DNA of 64,000 bases from Hordeum vulgare subsp. vulgare (lineage: Eukaryota; Streptophyta; Magnoliopsida; Poales; Poaceae). Below the pieces are notes generated by a model. The model did not search any database. It was not told the origin of the DNA and was given only the letters and a program-made list of their open reading frames with translations. The stretch spans positions 411,687,081-411,751,080 of the forward strand of contig NC_058518.1 of assembly GCF_904849725.1 (NCBI RefSeq), read 5' to 3'. Within the stretch, counting starts at the first letter, position 1. The number at the start of each line of letters is the position of its first letter. The translations under genes were made by a program, and so were the position numbers. Below are positions 1 to 11,112 of the stretch, piece after piece.

Positions 1-20
1 GACCTAACCTGCAGAAGTGA

Positions 21-2564
21 TTAGTTTGATTTCTTCACCACCCACATCTGAAGGGGTGGCAAAGCGTTCATCATCCTGCGAGCACCATATGAGAAAGGTG
101 GCATTGAAGCCAATGCACTTCTCTTAACAGTAGGGGGATTAAAGTACTCATATGAATATGCAGAGAACTGGTTTGAGGATTTATGAACATAATTATTTGA
201 GGAGTAACGTTCATATTCATATTCGTTGTAGTTTCCCTGCATGTTAGACGCATAAGCACGGGTACGAGCACAGTTTTGACCAGTTGAGGATTTTGATCCT
301 CTTGAAGACTTTGGTCCTCCTGAGGAATTTGATCTAGGGTTCAGATTCTTCAGTGGTGGTGTCATGAGGACATTCACCTGAAGATTTTCAAGACAGCTTT
401 TGGGAACCCAGATTTTCCTCAGAGGAGGGCCATTCCTGTAGTTAGTTCCAACATATCGAGCAAATACTTCACCAGATTAATTTTTGAACAATTTATAGTT
501 GGAATCAAATTACTCATCTGAGGAATAGGACAATTCACATGAAAAGCCAGTTAGATTGGATGGATCAAAAGGACGCCGAGTAGCAGGAACCCATGAGGTT
601 TTGGGATACTGCTCAGGTTTCCAATAAGATCCATCAGCATTTAATTTCCTCTCAAAGGCAATTCCTTCTTTCCTCGGGTTCCTGTTCAAGATCTGCTTTT
701 TGAGCACATCACAAAGGGTTTGATGTCCTTTGAGGCTTTTGTACATGCCTTTCATGTACAGTTCCTTCAACCCTGCATTTTCATCAGTAACATTTGTGTT
801 TTCCTCAAGTGAGGAAATAGACACAACACGTGCAGTTGAAGAATTTGTAGCAATGGTAGCATTTGATGATTCTGGTGAGAAATTAGCAGTTTCACGTTCA
901 ATGCATTTAAGACATGGAGGAATAAATTCAACTTGACTAGCGCTGATCTGTTGAGCTAGTAATGAATCATTTTCCATACGAAGATCATCATGAGACATCC
1001 TCAGCTTCTCAAGATCAAGCTTCCTTTGAAGAAATTCATAGGAAAGCTTCTCATGATCAGTGAGGAGTGTATCATAACGATCCTGAAGATTATCAAATCT
1101 AGACTGAAGACTTTTCATGTCGTTAGTGAGGATTTGGGTAAGGTTTATTTCGTCATTCAACAGATCATCACTTTTATCTAGCAGTTTCTGAAGCTTTTCC
1201 AGAGCAGTTTGTTGTTTAGTGGCAATGATTGCAAGTTTGCTGTAACTGGGTTTCTTATAATTATCAGGTTCACAGTCACTTGAATCAGAGGAGGAGGCAT
1301 TATTTGGTACCTTTGAACCTTTTGCCATGAAGCAAAAGGTTGGAGCGAAGTCATCAGCATAGTCATCAGTGAGGGTGCTATCATTTTCTTCAAGGTTGAA
1401 GATTGACTTGCTGACGAAAGAGGTTGCCAGTGCAAGACTAGCCTGTCCGGATTCTGAGTCTTCATGAGAACCCTCTTCTTCATCACATTCCTCTGATTCT
1501 ACCTGGGAGTCCATTTCCTTGCCAATAAGTGCCCGAGCCTTTCTGAAACTAGTCTTCTTGTGCGATGAGGGCTTTGAAGATGAGGATTTTGAAGATTTCT
1601 TCTTCTTCTTTGAGTCATTAGAACTGTCATCCTTGTATTTCTTCTTCTTTGATTCCTTTCCCCAACGGGGACAATCAGCAATGTAATGACCTGATTTCTT
1701 GCACTTGTGAGAGGTTCGTTTCTTGTAGTCCTCAGATGAAGATTCTAATTTCCTCATGTATCTTCTTGAATATTTACCGAACTGACCACGTCGTGTAAAT
1801 CTCTGGAATTTCCTCACGAGCATTGCAAGCTCCTGTCCAAATTCTTCAGGGTCACAAATACTGTCATCTGTGTCTTCGTCTTCAGATGAGGAAATTGCTC
1901 TAGCCTTCAGTGCACGTGGTCTGGAATAGCTTGGTCCATATAGATCTCTCTTTTCTTCTAGTTGGAATTCATGAGTATTTAGCCTTTCTAGTATATCAGC
2001 TGGATCAAGCATCTTGTAATCTGGTCTTTCTTGAATCATCAGAACTAAAATATCAAATGAAGAATCCAAAGATCTCAGCAGTTTCTTCACAACTTCGTGA
2101 TCAGTGAAGTCTCGAGCTCCAAGTGCTTGCAGTTCATTTTATATGTCAGTGAGGCGGTCAAAGGTGTCTTGGCAGCTTTCATTGTCATGTCTCTTGAAGC
2201 GATTGAAGAGATTGTGAAGAATATCAACACGAGAGTCACGCTGGGTTGATACTCCTTCATTTACCTTGCACAGTCTCTCCCAGATCAGTGTTGCAGAGCC
2301 CAAAGCACTTACTCTTCCAAACTGGCCTGGGCTCAGATGGCCACAGATGATGTTCTTCGCTTGAGAATCGAGTTGCTTGAATTTCTTCACATCAGCCGCA
2401 GTGACACTGGCAGAAATAATGGGGACACCATATTCCACAATATACCAGAGATCATTATCAATAGCTTCTAAATGCATTTGCATTTTGTTCTTCCAGAAGG
2501 GAAAGTTCTTTCCTTCGTAGGTAGGACATGCTGCAGTCACCTTAAACATGCCTGCAGTGGACAT
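21..2564 (-). pseudogene. gag: Copia gag (N-terminal part of gag-pol), three in-frame stops
   Basis: One minus-strand frame runs from an ATG at 2564 to about 21, broken by TAA codons near 2136-2138, 507-509 and 471-473. The N-terminus (GMFKVTAACPTYEGKNFPFW) is typical of plant Copia gag, which binds RNA and builds the cytoplasmic particle. A long acidic and lysine-rich centre follows, then a coiled-coil-like stretch with many Leu and Glu residues around 1000-1200. The zinc knuckle near 1670-1710 keeps C, H and C, but the first cysteine is serine (SHKCKKSGHYIADC), a TGT-to-TCT type change. The last part (ending PLQMWVVKK) is the linker seen before integrase in such elements. The ATG at 2564 lies about 50 bases inside the PBS and is the natural start. 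Confidence 0.8.
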
Positions 2565-2612
2565 AACTAAAACTCCAGGTGGTTAAACCAAAATCACACA
2601 GAACAAGGGAGT

Positions 2613-2630
2613 ACCTTGCTCTAATACCAA
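2613..2630 (-). other. Primer binding site of the left Copia element
   Basis: On the minus strand TTGGTATTAGAGCAAGG follows the LTR end. It matches the usual plant Copia PBS complementary to initiator methionine tRNA (TGGTATCAGAGC) with one change. It fixes the LTR end at 2632 and the direction of the element. Confidence 0.85.
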
Positions 2631-2631
2631 T

Positions 2632-4045
2632 TGAAAGTGCGTCATATCGACTAGAGGGGGGTTAATAGGAGATTTTTAGAATTTCATCACTGAGGAAATT
2701 CCTTTTGAGAAAATTCCTCACTGATGACTAACTTACAGCGGAAACAGGAAAGGATCAGAAGTGCAAAGTTTCACAACAGCAGTTTTTCAGAGTGAAGAAT
2801 GTGAAAACAGATTACACAGTGAGCAGGCACGCAGAATACAGATGAGAAATGACTAACGTGAAGAATTTGGGGTTGAGGAAATTCGGAGAAAGTCTTCAGC
2901 AAATTCTTCAAACAGTCACAGTGAAAGTCATCAACACATAATACGGGAAAGTAAAGAGTTGAGGAATTAGAACCCGTTTCTCAGTGAAGACAGCCGTTGA
3001 TGACCCAGTTCCAACTGCTGTGACAGTCGTACATCTGGTTTGGAGCGGCTTGGTATTGAAACCAAAGGACACCCAGTCCCGGGACACACAGTCCCTACCG
3101 TACTCTCCTTGAGCTAAGGACACACAGTCCTCGCCCAACACTCGTGGTAAGTCTTCAGGGCAGACTTCCAAACCCTCATAAACTAGGTCACCCGGCGATC
3201 CACAATTAACTGCTGGAAAGCTCTAGACCATGATGCCTAACCGTCTGGAGGATGGACAGTCCTCAAAGGTAAAAGGCTTCAGTCCCACACAGGAACAACT
3301 TCTTCAGTGATGCTCAATCACTAGGTTTGGTTTGTGGTTTCGGTGGGTGGTGTATTTCATCACTGATGATTTACTCTCTAAGGCTCTGAGGAATTTTGGT
3401 TGCTCTTATGACAAGTGTCAGTTTCTAACGGACCAGCCAACCAGCTAGTGGTTGTGGGGGGTGGCTATTTATAGCCTGGGAGCATCCTGACATGATTTGA
3501 CACTAATGCCCTTAAATAATATGATCGTTGGAGTGGATAAGACCAGTGACTTGGCGTGGTTATCGAAATGGTCGGAACCCTCAACTATGAGAGTCCTCGT
3601 GTCACTCATATTCCTCACTTGAGGCTTTTGATAGGATTAGGCTTGGGTTGAGCATCATGAGGACATTCATTCCATAGTGTAACTTCGACCCCCTTTAACA
3701 GTACGGTGTTCCTATTACTCAAATGCGAAGAAAGTAAAACAGAAAGTATAAATCTTCATGCTTCAAATTCTTCAGAATGATTTTCTTCAGGAACCACCGG
3801 ACTTCTCAATATCAGTATCTTCATGAGGAATATCAATTTCATCGCAGATTCCTCGCGATTCATTTCTTCAGCTTCAGACCAATTTCTTCAACTGAAGACA
3901 TATATTTTTAGGCGTCAATATTCTTCAAATATCTCAAACTCCTCAATGACTTATAGATCCTGTGTACACTCATAAACACATTAGATACTTAACCTATAAG
4001 TCTTCAAACCACCAAAATCACTAAGGGGCACTAGATGCACTTACA
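2632..4045 (-). repeat. 5' LTR of the left Copia element
   Basis: A 1414-bp LTR, reverse-complemented here. On the minus strand it starts TGTAAGTGCATC and ends GCACTTTCA, so the ends form a short imperfect inverted repeat. It is rich in GAGGAA and CTTCAG-like motifs and has no convincing ORF. Its 3' end abuts the PBS. Confidence 0.85.
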
Positions 4046-4211
4046 ATCTTGTTATATTTGATTGAGTATTCAGGTTTGAGAGCACATACTATATGTCTTG
4101 CATGCGGATACTCGTAGTGAAATTGGGGTATTCAAGTGATTCACTTGATATATGTTGTGGCATCAACTCGCGGATCCCCGAGGTGACCATGGGGTAATCT
4201 AGGCATAGGGG
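4046..4211 (+). repeat. Fragment of an Athila-type LTR (LTR-W, piece 1)
   Basis: The sequence resembles the middle of the LTR at 40154-41811 (shared stretches around ATGTCTTGCATG and GAGGTGAC.ATGG.GTA.TCTAGG). The first part of this LTR is cut off by the Copia insertion on the left. It continues at 5716 after the solo LTR. Confidence 0.65.
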
Positions 4212-5715
4212 TGATACATCACCAATGTATATATAATTTTTTATGGTTCCATGCTGTTATCTTGTCAAACTTTGGATGTTTTGTATGCCTTTTATATCTT
4301 TTTTGGGACTAACTTATTAACTCAGTGCCAAGTGCCAGTTCCTGTTTTTTCTGTGTTTTCGACCCTTTTCAGAGGACGATTTTCAACGGTGTCCAAACGG
4401 AATAAAACTTCCGAAAAGATCTTTTCCGGAACAAAAGATACGCGCCAGGCTTGAGAACAAAGGCAGGGGACAGCAGGGGACCCCACAAGCCCCCTAGGCG
4501 CGGCCAGGGGGCGCGCCTAGCAGGCTTGTGGGCCCCCTGTGGCACGTCTGACCTACCTCTTCCGCCTATAAATCCAGAAAAATCCAAAACTACAAGAGAG
4601 ATCAACGAAAATACTTTTCCGCCGCCGCAAACTTCTGTCTCCGCAAGATCCCATCTGGGGCACGTTCTGGTGCCCTACCGGAGGGGGATTCGGATACGGA
4701 GTGCTTCTTCATCAACACCATGACCTCTCCGATGATGCGTGAGTAGTTCACCATAGACCTTCGGGTCCATAGCTAGTAGCTAGATGGCTTCTTCTCTCTC
4801 TTGGATGTTAAATACAAAGTTCTCCATGATCTTCATGGAGATCTATCCGATGTAATCTTCTCTTGCGGTGTGTTTGTCGAGATCCGATGAACTGTGGATT
4901 TATGATCAGATTATCTATGAATCTTATTTGCGTTTCATCTGATCTCTTATATGCATGATTTCATATCCTTGTAATTCTCTTCGAGTTGTGGGTTTTGTTT
5001 GGCCAACTTGATCTATGATTCTTGCAATGGGAGAAGTGCTTGGTTTTGGGTTCATACCGTGCGGTGATCTCACCCAGTGACAGAAGGGGTAGCCAGGCAC
5101 ACATCGTGTTGTTCCCATCAAGGGTAAAAAGATGGGGTTTTCATCATTGGTTTGAGTTTATCCCTCTACATCATGTCATCTTGCTTAAGGCATTACTCTG
5201 TTCGTCATGAACTCAATACACTAGATGCATGCTGGATAGCGGTTGATGTGTGGAGTAATAGTAGTAGATGTAGAAAGTACAGGTCTAATTTTTTCGGACG
5301 TGATGCCTATATGTATGATCATTGCCTTAGATATTGTCATGACTTTGAGCGGTTCTATCAATTTCTCGACAGTAATTTGTTCACCCACCGTAATATTTGC
5401 TATTTTGAGAGAAGCCTCTAGTGAACACTATGGCCCCGGGGTCTACTTCACACCATATTTTCAGCCTTACTCTTTTACTTCGTTGCACTTTCCGCCTTCA
5501 GATCTCACTTTGCAGTCAATCTTGAAGGTATTGACAACCCCTTTATAGCGTTGGGTGCAAGCTCTTTTGTGTTTGCGCAGGTACTCTGGACTTGACGCAA
5601 TTCTCCTACTAGATTGATGCCTTGGTTCTCAAACTGACGGAAATACTTACTGCTCCTGTGCTGCATCCCCCTTTGCTCTTCAAGGGAAAAACCAACGCAA
5701 GCTCAAGAGGCAGCA
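4212..5715 (+). repeat. Solo LTR, Athila/Sabrina-like family (copy 1)
   Basis: 1504 bp from TGATACATC to GGCAGCA, flanked on both sides by AGGGG (4207-4211 and 5716-5720), so it is a solo LTR with a perfect 5-bp TSD. No PBS or PPT is attached. A TATA motif (CCTATAAATCC, about 4565-4575) sits about 350 bp from the start, as expected for an LTR promoter. Related copies are at 31182 and 33878. Solo LTRs form when the two LTRs of one element recombine and the interior is lost. Confidence 0.85.
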
Positions 5716-6345
5716 AGGGGTTGTTTGTATGTTTTCATACTATGTTGACCGATAGAAATATTTGTGTGCTCCTTGAAGTTCTTTGTTTTAAATTGAGTAT
5801 ATGAAACTGAATTTTTATGTTGTTATTTTAGTATGAACTCTTAATAGATCGGTCGGAAAGGATAACTTGTTATCTTAGTACGAAATCTTGGAAAGATTGA
5901 TCGAAAAGAATAAGTTTGAGGTGGTTTCGTACCATACAAGCAATTTCTTCTTATGTTCTTCGCTAGTTAGGATCTTTGGAATGATTCTTTATCGCACGTT
6001 GAGGGATTGTTATATAATCTAACTATGTTAGCTTTCTTGAGAGATTGCACTAGCGAAAGTACGGACGCTAGGCCTCATTTTCAAGCATTGCAATACTGTT
6101 TATGCACACTTTTGTTACTTGCTACCTTTATTTTTTATATTTTCAGATTACAAAAAAGAATATATATTATCAATATTACACTTTTATCACCATCTCTTCG
6201 CCGAACTAGTGCACCTATAAAGCTTACCATTGTATTTGGTTTGTTGGGGACACAAGAGACTTTTTATTATTTGGTTGCAGGGTTGTTTGGGAGAGACCAT
6301 CTTCATCCTACGCCTCCTATGGATTTATAAACCTTAGGTCATCCA
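5716..6345 (+). repeat. LTR-W, piece 2
   Basis: This continues the Athila-type LTR of 4046-4211 and resembles 41225-41715, for example CACCATCTCTTCGCCGAACT and ACACAAGAGACT. It ends at the ATCCA TSD (6341-6345) of the LARD insertion and resumes at 29059. No coding content is supported. Confidence 0.75.
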
Positions 6346-7654
6346 TGTCACGCCAAAGATGCGACCCTATCCTCAATTTGGCATGAAGGCCTCGTCAGGG
6401 ATAGAAGCGCATCTCGTCGTGTCGCAGGAATGGATATCCTTACAAGTACAGGTACTAAAAAGAAGAGATACATATATAGAATTGGCTTACACTCGCCACA
6501 AGCTACATCAGAGTCACAGCAGTACATTACATAATCATCATGAAGAAGAGCAGGGTCCGACTACGGACAAAAACAAACGAGAAAAGAAGAACGACATCCA
6601 TCCTTGCTATCCGAGGCTGTCGGCCTGGAACCCATCCTAGATTGATGATGAAGAAGAAGACGCAACTCCAAATGAACAATCAACGCGCTCGCGTCGAGTA
6701 ACCTTTACCTGTACCTGCAACTAGTGTGTTGTAGTAATCTGTCAGCCACAGGGGACTCAACAATCTCATTTCCAAAGGTATCAAGACTAGCAAAGCTTAT
6801 TAGGTGAGATATGGTTAAGTGGTGAGGTTGCAGCAGCGACTAAGCACATATTTGGTGGCTAACTTACGAGTACAAGAAATAAGAGGGGAAAGATCTATGC
6901 ATAGCGGACGTGAACTACTGATGATCAAATGAATGATCCTGAACACCTACCTACGTCAGACATAACCCCACCGTGTACTCGATCGGAGAAGGAACTCCCG
7001 AAAGAGACAGTCACGGTTACGCACACGGTTGGCATGTTTTAATTAAGTTAACTTCAAGTTATCTAGAACCAGTGTTAAACAAAGTTTCCATGTTGCCACA
7101 TAACCGCGGGCACAACTTTCCGAAAGATTTAACACTGCAGGGGTGCTCCAACTAGTCCATCACAAATTACCACAAGCCGCATAGAAATCCTCGATCACGA
7201 AGCTCGCGATCTCGTCGGACTTCTTAGTGGAAAACCTCAACTCTGAGATTACCCAAAGCATCACCAGAATCCCGATGCACAAGATATCTTGTCAAAGGTA
7301 AAACTAATCCAGCAAGGCCACCCAACGTGTCGACGATCCCAATAGGAGTTGCGTATCTCGTTCTCAGGACACGACGAATAAGCACAGCGTACGATGGCCT
7401 GATAGAAATCTATCGAGTTGCCCCGGGTTGGCCCCGCAAACGGCTCTAGTTTTGGACCAGCACCATCAGCACTGGCCCTCCTGTATTATGTAGAACTACT
7501 CCTCGGATAGCGCTAAATCCCTATGCATTTCAAGATTAACAGAATTATTATGTTGGGCAAATGTAGTACCAATGTTGGGCCTTGCCAGACCAGCTTTAAT
7601 CTAAAATGAATTATCAAGGGGGTCCCCATAACAACCCCGATCGTGTTAGGAGCA
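6346..7654 (-). repeat. LARD 3' LTR, first part
   Basis: Collinear with 24187-25495 of the intact LTR at high identity. It breaks at GTTAGGAGC, where the nested Athila element begins. The GAA run that is long in the other copies is short here (about 6648-6659). No gene seen. Confidence 0.9.
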
Positions 7655-9185
7655 TGATGACCCACAAGTATAGGGGATCAATCGTAGTCCTTTAGATAAG
7701 TAAGAGTGTCGAACCCAACGAGGAGCAGAAGGCTCTGATAAACGGATTTCAGCAAGGTAATAACTGCAAGCACAGAAAGTAGCGGTAACAAGTGATTGTG
7801 TAGCGAGGTGAAACGTAGCGAGCAAAAAGTAACAAGTAACAAGTAGTAGCAACGGTGCAGCAAGTGGCCCAATCCCTTTTGTAGCAAGGTACAAGCCTGA
7901 ACAAGGTCTTATAAGAGGAAAAATGCTCCCGAGGACACACGGGAATTTCTGTCATGCTAGTTTCATCATGTTCATATGATTCGCATTCGTTACTTTGATA
8001 GTTTGATGTGTGGGTGGACCGCCGCTTGGGTACTGCCCTTACTTGAACAATCATCCCACTTATGATTAACCTCTCTCGCAAGCATCCGCAACTACAAAAG
8101 AAGAATTAAGACAAAGTCTAACCATAGCATTAAACTAGTGGATCCAAATCAGCCCTTCACGAAGCAACGCATAGAGTGGGGTTTAAGCTTCTGTCACTCC
8201 AGCAACCCATCATCTACTTACTACTTCCCAATGCCTTCCTCTAGGCCCAAATATGGTGAAGTGTTATGTAGTCGACGTTCACGTAACACCACTAGAGGAA
8301 AAGAGAACATACATCACATCAAAATACCGAACAAATATCAAATTCACATGACTATTATCAGCATGACTTATCCCATGTCCTCAGGAACAAAAGTAAATAC
8401 TCACAAAACATAATCATAATCATGATCAGAGGTTTAATGAATAGCAGCAAGGATCTGATCATAAACTCTTCCACCAAGTAATCCAACTAGCATCAACTAC
8501 AAAGAGTAATCAACACTACTAGCAACCTTACAAGTACCAATCGGAGTCGTGAGACGGAGATTGATTACAAGAGATGAACTAGGGATTGGAGAGGAGATGG
8601 TGCTGATGAAGATGTTGATGAAGATGCCTCCCCTCCGACGAGAGGAGTGTTGGTGATGACGATGGTGATGATTTCCCCCTCCGGGAGGGAAGTTTCCCTG
8701 GCAGGATCGTCCCGCCGGAGCTCTAGATTGGATCTGCTCAAGTTCCGCCTCGTGGCGGCGGTGAAACCACGAAAAAGCTCCCGAATGATTTTTTCCAAAC
8801 CAAAACCCTTCATATAGCAATATAGGGGAGCTAGTGGGCCTCCAGGCAGCCCACAAGCTTGCCCTGTGCCACCAGGGGGTGGTGGCGGAGTGGGGGCTTG
8901 TGGAGCCCTCGTGCCCACCCCCCTCTGGTAGTTCTTTCGCCTAGTATTTTTTATATATTCCAGAAAAAATCCACGTAACTTTTCAGGGCATTTGGAGATG
9001 TGCAGAATAGTGGACTAGGATTTGCTCCTTTTCCAGTCCACAATTCCAGTTGCCTGAATTGTCCCTCTTCAAATAAACCTTGCAAAATAAGAGAGAAAAG
9101 GCATAAATATGGTACCACAAGTAATATAACAGCCCAAAAAGCAATAAATATCAACATGAAAGCATGATTCAAAATGGACGTATCA
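7655..9185 (-). repeat. Athila LTR (3' LTR, full length)
   Basis: 1531 bp. On the minus strand it starts TGATACGTCC and ends GTGGGTCATCA. It contains a GC-rich stretch near 8740-8930. On its internal side the expected PPT is missing: compared with the copy after 17085, about 284 bp are deleted directly at the LTR edge. Confidence 0.9.
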
Positions 9186-10439
9186 ACTTGTAAGGCAAAC
9201 CCACATACTCAATCATCTCTTTCGTTTTCCACAATTGTTACAACTCACGTGGTACTCATGGTGTCAAAGTTTCAGCTGGACACAGAGGAAGATAGGGGCT
9301 TATAGTTTTTCCTCCCAACGGTTTACCTCAAGGATAAAGTCAACAACAATAAAGCATGAGTACTCAACTCCAAGTTGATATATGAATATAGATCTTTCCC
9401 AAGCATGTCACGGTAGCCAAGACAAAGGCAAAAAGGGAATTGGTGAAGATCACCATGACTCTTACAAGGGTAAAAAGTAAAGTTACAAGATAGGCCCTTC
9501 GCAGAGGGAAGCAGAGGTTGTCATGCGCTTTTGAGGTTTGAATGTGTGTCCTCTTAGTGCGGAGGAACGTCACTTTATATTGCATCCTGTGATAAAGAAC
9601 TTTATTATGAAGTCTGTCGCTTTTATGTCTTCCTCATCACAGGTTCGTACAAATCTTATTTTCCACACACTAATAGATCATACATATTAGAGAGCAATTT
9701 TTATTGCTTGCACCGATGACAACTTACTTGAAGGATCTTATTCAATCTGTAGGTAGGTATGTTGGACTCTCATGGCAAAACTGGGTTGGAGGTTTATGGA
9801 TGCACAAGTAGTATCTCTAATTGGTGTGGGAGTTTTGGCTAATATGAGGTGGAAGCAATCGTCACATGCTAAGGGATATCTAATCACATAACATTGTTTG
9901 GAACCAAGCAAACACAATTCATTATGTTGTCTTCCTTGTCCAACATCTACTCCTAAGCATGTAATAGTTTGGTGAGTGCTCACAATTGTAAAAAGTGTCT
10001 AAGATGATATATTTATATGTGAACCTCTCTTTCCTTATTACTTCTTATTAATTGAAACAATGACTAATGTCTATATTGATTTATTCTCAACAAGTTTCAA
10101 TCATCATACGTGTCATAAGTGAAGTTATCACTTTCCATAAGATCGTCTCATGATCTTTCATGCTATCGTTCTTTTCATACTTTTTGATCATGGCACAAAG
10201 CAAAGCCCTTGACAAAGACACTCTTTATTATATAGCTCGTAAGCTCGAATACATCAGGGGAGAGACAAAAGCAAAAGACTCAAACGAAAAACTAAAGACT
10301 TATTCCTCTAAGAGAAGAAATAAAAACTGAAAAGGAAAGAACTAAAACAAAGGTAAAAGCAAAAGATACAAAGGTGATACGATACCGGGGCAACTCCCCC
10401 AAGCTTGGCAGAAGCCAAGGGGATTGCCCATTCCAATTC
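9186..10439 (-). other. Athila 3' untranslated region, no gene seen
   Basis: Non-coding internal DNA between the third ORF and the 3' LTR. The part 9186-9885 is duplicated at 17371-18068. Nothing else is recognisable. Confidence 0.7.
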
Positions 10440-10826
10440 TTAGTTGTATTCCTTTGGTGGTGATGGTGGTGTTGTTGTCGCCTTTGATTCCAAGAGAGCT
10501 ATCAATCTTTGATTTATACCTTTCAGATATGTGACATGGTTTTCCAGCAAAACAACTTCACGAGAAAGAGAAATATTGCGAGCATGAGTTGTTTCGCAAA
10601 ACCTCAAAAGTACAATCAAGGATGGAGATAGCACATGGAGGAAGGGTTGAAGAAAATCTACTCCTTCAACGTCTTCAATGTTGAACATAGGTTGAACTTC
10701 CTCCCTAGCTTGGGTTTTCTCCTTAGCTTGGTCCCTGGCTTCCGTAACTTCTACTCTTTTTAGATCAGCATCTACTTCCTCATGAACTTGGTGAAGATCG
10801 TTCTCCCCAACAGATTCCTGAGACAT
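10440..10826 (-). CDS. Small third ORF of the Athila element, function unknown
   Basis: An intact 128-codon frame downstream of pol, in the place where Athila elements such as BAGY-2 may carry an env-like gene. The product is acidic at the N-terminus (EEVDADLKRVEVTEARDQAK), has a Leu/Ile-rich segment predicted by eye as amphipathic or coiled-coil near residues 90-115, and ends in a Pro-rich tail. No signal peptide or clear membrane helix is seen, so I do not call it env. It is open although the neighbouring pol has stops, which may be chance or a recent origin. I do not recognise the family. Confidence 0.45.
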   Translation of the reverse strand: MSQESVGENDLHQVHEEVDADLKRVEVTEARDQAKEKTQAREEVQPMFNIEDVEGVDFLQPFLHVLSPSLIVLLRFCETTHARNISLSREVVLLENHVTYLKGINQRLIALLESKATTTPPSPPKEYN

Positions 10827-11112
10827 CTTTGCTCTAAATCTGTTGCAGACAACAAGCTCGAAACGAAAACAGAGGAAAACTACGCGATACGGAGATCAAA
10901 ACCTTCGGTCGACTATATATTGATTTTTTTCTGGTCCAGAAGGAGTCCTCCGCAATAAAACGGAGCCTGGGAGGCACATGAGGTGCCCACAAGCTTGCCC
11001 TCCGCAACCATGGGGGTAGGGGCGGTGGCAGGGCTTGTGACTGCCTCGTTTGCTCTCCGGACTGCTTTTTATTTTTCTAATTTTCCAAAAATTCCAAAAC
11101 GGAAGAAATTTC

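Larger units (their letters stand above)
1..4045 (-). mobile_element. Copia retrotransposon, SIRE/Maximus-like, 5' part only
   Basis: The element reads on the minus strand and runs off the left edge, so only the 5' LTR (2632-4045), PBS and gag region are visible. Order from high to low coordinate is LTR, PBS, gag with a zinc-knuckle region, then a linker leading towards integrase. The LTR starts TGTAAGTGCATC on the minus strand and the gag is long, which suits a SIRE/Maximus-like Copia; the family name is my inference. The bases beyond the LTR (ATCTT, 4046-4050) should be one TSD copy, but the partner lies outside the window. The element is inserted in an older Athila-type LTR that resumes at 4046. 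Confidence 0.85.

Noticed and set aside
7749..8081. Overlapping minus-strand frames in the Athila LTR, repeated near 16000-16400
   Set aside because: These are LTR ends duplicated by the element structure, not genes.
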